NCBI GenBank assembly: GCA_900764725.1
Contig: CAAFPB010000111.1
Location: 1-11,571, forward strand
Origin: an uncultured Catenibacterium sp.
GTDB lineage: Bacteria; Bacillota_I; Bacilli_A; Erysipelotrichales; Coprobacillaceae
Length of the DNA: 11,571 bases
Direction: 5' to 3'
Part shown: one piece after another, positions 6,997-11,571 of the stretch
How positions within the stretch are numbered: the first letter of the stretch is position 1
Layout: each line of letters begins with the position of its first letter
Translations under genes and position numbers: made by a program
The notes under the pieces: generated by a model
Told to the model about the DNA's origin: nothing
The model's input: the letters and a program-made list of their open reading frames with translations, nothing else
Database searches by the model: none

Positions 6997-8475
6997 TTAC
7001 ATACTATCTTCTGATTGTTCGTTATAGAGTTTTTTTGCATATTCCTGGGCAATGAATTTGTCTCCAGGATAAGGTGTATTACCTACGAGTGATGTCATAA
7101 ATTGTTCATGACCTTTTCCTAAAATCAAAATAACATCACCAGCGCAAGCTGCATCAATTGCCTGCTGAATAGCATAACGACGATCAGTAATAATGACTGA
7201 GATAGGATCTACAATCTGTTCTTGAATCTGTGAACAGATTCCTTCAATATCATCGTCTCTTTCATCCTGTTCTGTCAATATAACATAATCACAATATTTA
7301 TTAGCTAAAGCACCAATCTTACCTCTTTTATGGATGTCTTTACGTCCTGGTGCACCAAATACTGCAATCAGATGACCATTTCCTTTAACACTATGTACAA
7401 ACTTAAATACTTCTTCAAAGTTATGTACATGCTGACAATAATCTACAATAATATGGAAAGGCTGTTTAACAGGTACAACCTCCATTCTACCTTCTACTGG
7501 CTGGATATATTTAATTGCATTGACGATTTCATCCGGTGTCATTTCCAAGGCATAAAGAGTTGTCAATATTGCAAGAGTGTTAGATATATTAAATGGTGCA
7601 ATAATCGGAACTTCTACATGATAGTAGTGATTTTTAATATAGATATTAAATGCTGAATGATCGATATAATATTCAATCTCTCTCGCCATAATATCTGCTT
7701 TATGGTGAATACCATAGGTTAATATTTTCGCATGATCTGCAATATCCTTATAATTAGTTGTTAGATAATGATTGAAGCGTACTTCATCCGCATTGAGGAT
7801 GGCATAACCACCTTCTTTAAGTAATCTAAAGAGTTTTACATAGGATGTCATAAGGTTATCTACAGTTCCATGGAAGTCCATATGTTCTTCATAGGCATTT
7901 GTAAATACTGCAATACTGAAGTTTACTGAATCAACACGCTTTAAGGCGAGTCCATGAGAAGAGACTTCTAGAGTAAACCCCTTTACATTCTCTTTAACCA
8001 TGTTATAGAAATTACGATGTAAACAGATAGGATCTGGTGTAGTACCAGTCATCTGCATCATTGTAGGTCCATATTCTATCCCATTATTACCTACATAGCC
8101 CATCTTTAAATAACGTCCAAGTAATCTTGCGACAACGCGGGCTACGACTGTTTTACCACTTGTTCCTGTGACACCTATTCCTGTCATCTTATAAGAAGGA
8201 TGATCATAGAAGAGATCTGCCACACGATTGAGTTCATCTAAGACATCTGATACCTGAATATAAATAATACCCTGATAATAACGACGTAATGGCTTAGAAT
8301 GTACAATACATTTAGCACCTTGGAAGATGGCATCATCGACATATTTATGACCATCTGTCACAAGACCTTCAATACAAAAGAAGATAGAATCCTTTCTTAC
8401 ATAACGAGAATCACTATGAATAGATTCAATCTTTATATCACTTTCAACTTTAAAAAGCTCATTAAGCTTCTTCAC
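6997..8475 (-). CDS. murE: MurE-type UDP-MurNAc-tripeptide synthetase
   Basis: MurE adds the third amino acid to UDP-MurNAc-L-Ala-D-Glu during cytoplasmic peptidoglycan precursor synthesis. The 492-residue protein has all three Mur ligase domains: substrate domain 1-95 (SDSRYV at 21-26), P-loop GVTGTSGKT (101-109), MTGTTPDP (142-149), EVSSHGLAL (170-178), HMDFHGT (198-204) and K214, the expected carbamylated lysine. VEGRMEVV (327-334), VDYCQHVHN (344-352) and GKGHE (453-457) belong to the C-terminal part. The specificity motif, DNPR in diaminopimelate-adding enzymes, reads QDER (403-406). This argues against diaminopimelate and is compatible with lysine or another residue. The start is GTG, six bases after GGGGTGG, overlapping the end of mtaB by 14 bases. 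No convincing terminator follows. Confidence 0.9.
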   Translation of the reverse strand: MKKLNELFKVESDIKIESIHSDSRYVRKDSIFFCIEGLVTDGHKYVDDAIFQGAKCIVHSKPLRRYYQGIIYIQVSDVLDELNRVADLFYDHPSYKMTGIGVTGTSGKTVVARVVARLLGRYLKMGYVGNNGIEYGPTMMQMTGTTPDPICLHRNFYNMVKENVKGFTLEVSSHGLALKRVDSVNFSIAVFTNAYEEHMDFHGTVDNLMTSYVKLFRLLKEGGYAILNADEVRFNHYLTTNYKDIADHAKILTYGIHHKADIMAREIEYYIDHSAFNIYIKNHYYHVEVPIIAPFNISNTLAILTTLYALEMTPDEIVNAIKYIQPVEGRMEVVPVKQPFHIIVDYCQHVHNFEEVFKFVHSVKGNGHLIAVFGAPGRKDIHKRGKIGALANKYCDYVILTEQDERDDDIEGICSQIQEQIVDPISVIITDRRYAIQQAIDAACAGDVILILGKGHEQFMTSLVGNTPYPGDKFIAQEYAKKLYNEQSEDSM

Positions 8476-9769
8476 TAGAAACCACCCCGATTAAATCATA
8501 ACCTCGATGATCTGTTACCTTAACTTTATAAATATGTCCTTCTTTTAAAGAAGTATCTGCTACAAGAACCTTTAAGTAATTAGATGCATGACCAACTTTG
8601 TAGCCATCTTTTTCTTCTTCGATTAATACTTCTAGTTCCTGATTCATTTCAGATAATGCGAATTCAGTTTTTAATTCATCAGAAAGCTTTAATAGTCTTC
8701 TAACACGGTCTTTCTTAACATCTCCCGGTACCTGATTAGGCATTCTGTCTGCTGGAGTTCCTTTTCTTCTAGAATAAGGGAAAACATGTAACTGATTAAA
8801 ATGAAGCTTCTTGATCCAGTTATATGTATCAATGAAGTTTTCTTCTGTTTCTCCTGGGAATCCTACAATAACATCTGTCGTAATAGAAATACCTGGTAAT
8901 GCTTCCTTAAGTTCAAAGTATTTCTTTTCAAATTCAGCTGTATTGTAATGTCTTGCCATTCTTCTTAGAATAGGATCTGTACCAGACTGAATAGGAATAT
9001 GTAAATGATCTACAATAATAGGACTTCTACCAATGAGTTCAATGATTTCATCACTGACCTGACTCATTTCAATAGAAGAAATACGTAATCTCTTTAAACC
9101 ATTGATTTTAGTTGTTAAATCTACTAATAAATCATAGAAAGAATAATTGTCTAAATCTACACCATAACCTGCTGTATGAATACCTGTTAATACGATTTCT
9201 ACAAATCCTCTATCTACAAGTTCCTGAGCCTGTCTTAAGACATCTTCCTTAGGACGAGAACGTACCCCACCACGTGCATAAGGGATTATACAATATGTGC
9301 AGAAGTTATTACATCCATCCTGGATTTTCAAAAAAGCTCTTGTCTTATTTTCAAATGCATGAATACTTAAGTCTTCAAAACGAGACACCTTCATGACATT
9401 TTCAATTTTCACAATCTGTTTATGTGTCGTCTTATATTCTTCTACAAAGTCTACAATAGATGCACGATGTTGTGTTCCTAGTACGATAGAAACACCTTCT
9501 ATTCCTGTAATTTCTTCACTTGCTACCTGGGAATAACATCCTACAACACAGATAACTGCATCAGGATTAGTACGATGAGCCTTACGGATCATCTGTCTTG
9601 ATTTAGAATCTCCTGTATTTGTGACAGTACATGTATTAATAACATATACATCTGCAGGAGATTCAAAGTCGATATTGTCATATCCTCTCTTCTTGAATAT
9701 TTCTAACATCGCTTCTGATTCGTAGCTGTTTACTTTACAGCCTAATGTATGAAAAGCAACTGTTGCCAT
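8462..9769 (-). CDS. mtaB: tRNA t6A37 methylthiotransferase
   Basis: MtaB is a radical SAM enzyme that converts t6A to ms2t6A at position 37 of ANN-decoding tRNAs. The N-terminal UPF0004 domain carries its three cluster cysteines, C11 (HTLGCKVN), C47 (NTCTVT) and C78 (VVGCYSQ). The radical SAM motif is C153, C157, C160 in GCNNFCTYCIIP. A TRAM domain fills about 375-432. HTLGCKVNSYES at the start separates MtaB from MiaB and RimO relatives. Length (435) is typical. The ribosome site is weak (AAGTGAG), four bases separate it from the preceding gene, and its end overlaps murE, so translation is probably coupled on both sides. Confidence 0.95.
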   Translation of the reverse strand: MATVAFHTLGCKVNSYESEAMLEIFKKRGYDNIDFESPADVYVINTCTVTNTGDSKSRQMIRKAHRTNPDAVICVVGCYSQVASEEITGIEGVSIVLGTQHRASIVDFVEEYKTTHKQIVKIENVMKVSRFEDLSIHAFENKTRAFLKIQDGCNNFCTYCIIPYARGGVRSRPKEDVLRQAQELVDRGFVEIVLTGIHTAGYGVDLDNYSFYDLLVDLTTKINGLKRLRISSIEMSQVSDEIIELIGRSPIIVDHLHIPIQSGTDPILRRMARHYNTAEFEKKYFELKEALPGISITTDVIVGFPGETEENFIDTYNWIKKLHFNQLHVFPYSRRKGTPADRMPNQVPGDVKKDRVRRLLKLSDELKTEFALSEMNQELEVLIEEEKDGYKVGHASNYLKVLVADTSLKEGHIYKVKVTDHRGYDLIGVVSSEEA

Positions 9770-9773
9770 TATC

Positions 9774-10547
9774 TCACTTCACTTTCTTATTTAATTTCTT
9801 ATATGTATGATCACTAATCAATTGATGATCATGCATGTATTCTATGAACTGTGTATACTCACCATGTTCAAAATATTCAACTAATTCTTCTGCATCTTCA
9901 ATAGATACTTTTTTTGAATGACGATTATCATCACCAATGACCATTCGGCAGATCAGTGAAAAATCTTCTTTCACAAATAAATAGATAGTACCTAGTTCTT
10001 CATAATAATAGGCAATATGGGATTCATTCTCATACACCTTTTCTAAGCTAGAAAAGGGTGTATCAAAAACAATTGGTCCATAATATCTAAAAGCAGTATC
10101 TAATGTGATTGGTTGACTCTTTACATATTCAGCATGCTGTTTTAATAAGAGTATCTGATAATCATTAATATACCAGTTATTAATATCAGGAGAATAAACT
10201 GGAATATAAATATTTCTTGAACTTTCTTCATCATAAAAATGAGGGAGTGTTTCTAATACATTCTTTAAATCATTATTGAACATCTTACGTTTTTCTTCAT
10301 AGGTGATATATTCAAACATATCATAATGACCTGCTGCAAATAGATCATAAGCACCTTCAATTGCATCTCTTACATCTAATGCACGTAAAAGGATTTCCAT
10401 ATTGAATAATTCAATTTCTGATTTTATTTTAAAACGAATATTCATTGCTTCTAGTTCTTTTTTATGTTCTTCACAATAATGATATAAGTCTGTTTTATTG
10501 TACTTGATATCCCTGCTGTACTTATTAATGACTGCAATAAAGTTCAT
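9774..10547 (-). CDS. Hypothetical protein of unknown function
   Basis: I do not recognise this 257-residue protein. It has no signal peptide, no transmembrane segment and no cysteine-rich or P-loop motif. It contains only two cysteines, is rich in tyrosine, phenylalanine and acidic residues, and ends in a basic tail (KKLNKKVK). Residues 1-100 look mainly helical (RALDVRDAIEGAYDLFAAGHYDM is the clearest stretch, at 55-77). Residues ~108-205 suggest beta structure (NIYIPVYSPD, GTIYLFVKEDFSLICRMVIG). Residues 213-257 are again helical. It starts one base after the rsmE stop with a strong GGGGGA site, and ends four bases before mtaB, so it is a firm member of an RNA-modification operon. A cytoplasmic role is likely, but any link to RNA is only by location. 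Confidence 0.85.
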   Translation of the reverse strand: MNFIAVINKYSRDIKYNKTDLYHYCEEHKKELEAMNIRFKIKSEIELFNMEILLRALDVRDAIEGAYDLFAAGHYDMFEYITYEEKRKMFNNDLKNVLETLPHFYDEESSRNIYIPVYSPDINNWYINDYQILLLKQHAEYVKSQPITLDTAFRYYGPIVFDTPFSSLEKVYENESHIAYYYEELGTIYLFVKEDFSLICRMVIGDDNRHSKKVSIEDAEELVEYFEHGEYTQFIEYMHDHQLISDHTYKKLNKKVK

Positions 10548-10548
10548 A

Positions 10549-11283
10549 CTAATCCCCCAATTCTCTTCTATACCCTATAACACTTAGCATATATATTGGT
10601 GCTGTTTCACTTCTTAAAATACGATTACCAATAGAACATGGTACAACACCTAATTCCTGCATCTTTTCTACTTCCTGAAGATCAAAACCACCTTCTGGTC
10701 CTACAATAATAGTAATAGATGTATGAAGCGCATTTAATGCTTCTTTAAAAGCATGATGTTCTCCATTCTTACTTTCTTCTTCATATGCCACAACATTGAC
10801 TTCAGATAAATAATCCTTTAATTGTGACAACTGGATAGGAACTGTAATTTCAGGCACAATCTGTCTATGACATTGTTCACTTGCTTCCTGTGCAATGCGA
10901 ACAAAACGTTCCTTCTTCTTATTAAAACGTCCTTCATCCATCTTTACAATACTTCTAGCAGCACGTAATGGAACAATACGTGTCACACCTAGTTCTGTTG
11001 CTTTTTGAATCACAAATTCAAACTTATCACTCTTTGGCAAACCATAAACAAGTGTTACTTCAACATCTAATTCATTATCTTCCTGAAGTTCTTCTTTAAT
11101 CTGTAATAAACCTTGCTTTGTATCGATGATTTCACATAAGTAAACATGCTTATCTTCATCAATACAAATGACATGTTCGCCCTTTTCCATACGCATTACT
11201 TTAGTAATATGCTTATACATAGAATCGTCAGTGATAATGATATCATTTTGTCTATAATTATTTTTAATAAAATATCTCTGCAT
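10549..11283 (-). CDS. rsmE: 16S rRNA m3U1498 methyltransferase
   Basis: RsmE is a SPOUT-class enzyme that methylates N3 of U1498 in 16S rRNA on the assembled 30S subunit. The 244-residue protein has a PUA-like N-terminal domain (1-70) and a trefoil-knot catalytic domain with QKATELGV (93-100), EASEQCHR (133-140), VGPEGGF (194-200) and IGNRILRSETA (218-228), the SAM-binding signatures. Length is normal. The start at 11283 is chosen because AGGAG lies eight bases upstream; an in-frame ATG at 11289 is only two bases from that site. It is the first gene of the operon. In many Firmicutes prmA precedes rsmE; here it does not. Confidence 0.95.
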   Translation of the reverse strand: MQRYFIKNNYRQNDIIITDDSMYKHITKVMRMEKGEHVICIDEDKHVYLCEIIDTKQGLLQIKEELQEDNELDVEVTLVYGLPKSDKFEFVIQKATELGVTRIVPLRAARSIVKMDEGRFNKKKERFVRIAQEASEQCHRQIVPEITVPIQLSQLKDYLSEVNVVAYEEESKNGEHHAFKEALNALHTSITIIVGPEGGFDLQEVEKMQELGVVPCSIGNRILRSETAPIYMLSVIGYRRELGD

Positions 11284-11301
11284 AGTCATCTCTCCTCTAG
11301 C

Positions 11302-11330
11302 ATTCTAACATTTTTATGAAACAATGAAAA
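11302..11330 (-). promoter_or_regulatory. Promoter of the rsmE-mtaB-murE operon
   Basis: The minus strand carries an extended -10, TGTTAGAAT (-10 hexamer 11302-11307), and TTTTCA (11325-11330, 4 of 6) with a 17-base spacer. Transcription would start near 11295, giving a very short leader that still holds the AGGAG site of rsmE. Confidence 0.6.
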
Positions 11331-11358
11331 GACAATAGAGAAGATAGAGGGGAATAAA

Positions 11359-11526
11359 ATGGACCCTGTAAAATGGACACGATAAAAAAGAGACCTTGTA
11401 TTTTAATGTGAACCCCGTGTCAAGGACATTAAATAAAAAAGTACTTAAAATTGATTAGAAATAAAGATATCCTCTAGGTGTAATTAAACTGGTTCAAAAG
11501 TCAAGGACAGAATGTTGACAGTCCCT
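11359..11526. repeat. Repeated GGACA motifs, possible remnant of a transposable-element end
   Basis: This non-coding stretch contains a perfect 10-base direct repeat, GTCAAGGACA, at 11419-11428 and 11500-11509. Related motifs ATGGACC and ATGGACA occur at 11359 and 11373. Its two outer edges (from GGACCCTGTAAAATGGACAC, and the reverse complement of 11500-11526) are loosely similar in inverted orientation. Repeated end motifs of this kind occur at insertion-sequence termini, and IS3-like elements often carry them. No transposase is present, so this is at most a remnant or a small non-autonomous element. The assignment is tentative. Confidence 0.35.
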
Positions 11527-11530
11527 GCTA

Positions 11531-11565
11531 AATGAGCATCACCGTAAGGTGATGCTCATTTTTTT
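11531..11565 (+). terminator. Strong plus-strand Rho-independent terminator
   Basis: A perfect 13-base stem, AATGAGCATCACC with GGTGATGCTCATT, encloses a GTAA loop and is followed by five further U. On the minus strand no U run follows, so it acts on plus-strand transcripts only. No plus-strand gene precedes it within the window; the nearest is mutY, almost 6 kb away. It may end a small RNA or a lost gene. Confidence 0.85.
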
Positions 11566-11571
11566 GCGCCC

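Noticed and set aside
6969..6999. Terminator between murE and rpsU
   Set aside because: The only inverted repeat is five bases (AACTT/AAGTT), and on the minus strand it is followed by A, not U, so it is not credible.
7330..7656. 108-residue plus-strand open frame opposite murE
   Set aside because: Composition is biased as expected for an antisense shadow, with no ribosome site and no motif.
11359..11385. Eight-codon frame MDPVKWTR preceded by GAGGGG
   Set aside because: The spacing to GAGGGG is good, but the peptide is tiny, lies within the repeat motifs, and shows no sign of being a leader peptide (no downstream gene on that strand, no attenuator pairing seen).
1..11571. CRISPR array, tRNA or rRNA gene, riboswitch or phage defence genes
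   Set aside because: I looked for regularly spaced repeats, tRNA-like arms, long structured leaders and defence or phage motifs, and found none. The genes are mostly housekeeping.

Overview
The window is AT-rich bacterial DNA of Firmicutes (Bacillota) type. The genes are tightly packed, with strong AGGAGG-type ribosome binding sites, Rho-independent terminators, a CcpA-type cre site, a DarA-family c-di-AMP receptor and the standard code (TGA is used as a stop). The gene mix and protein sequences fit a gut Erysipelotrichia/Coprobacillaceae-like organism; this placement is an inference. The left edge is not genomic: bases 1-30 are Illumina TruSeq adapter, which cuts the ppdK gene and supplies a false C-terminus and stop codon.

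Layout from left to right. (1) 31-1363, minus strand: 5' half of pyruvate phosphate dikinase (ppdK), with a promoter whose -35 box lies inside a cre-like site. (2) 1461-4211, minus strand: a two-gene unit made of a folC gene with an N-terminal GNAT-like domain, followed, with a one-base stop/start overlap, by a DEAD-box-helicase-like protein in which nearly every catalytic motif is lost. A strong terminator follows. (3) 4239-4690: darA, a c-di-AMP-binding PII-like protein on the minus strand, with a promoter back-to-back with that of mutY. (4) 4701-5702, plus strand: mutY, ending in a hairpin shared with the convergent phoH. (5) 5719-11330, minus strand: a run transcribed right to left as rsmE, an unrecognised 257-residue protein, mtaB, murE, rpsU and phoH. 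The first four are tightly coupled. rpsU has its own promoter and is followed by a terminator that phoH transcription must pass. (6) 11340-11571: no gene; repeated GGACA-containing motifs that look like the end of a transposable element, then a very strong plus-strand terminator with no visible gene before it.

Functionally most of the window is housekeeping: rRNA, tRNA and ribosome functions (rsmE, mtaB, rpsU, phoH), cell-wall precursor synthesis (murE), folate metabolism (folC), DNA repair (mutY), second-messenger sensing (darA) and central carbon metabolism (ppdK). There is no CRISPR array, no tRNA or rRNA gene and no intact mobile element. The least ordinary items are the pseudo-helicase coupled to a GNAT-FolC fusion, the MurE with an atypical specificity motif, and the unknown gene between rsmE and mtaB.
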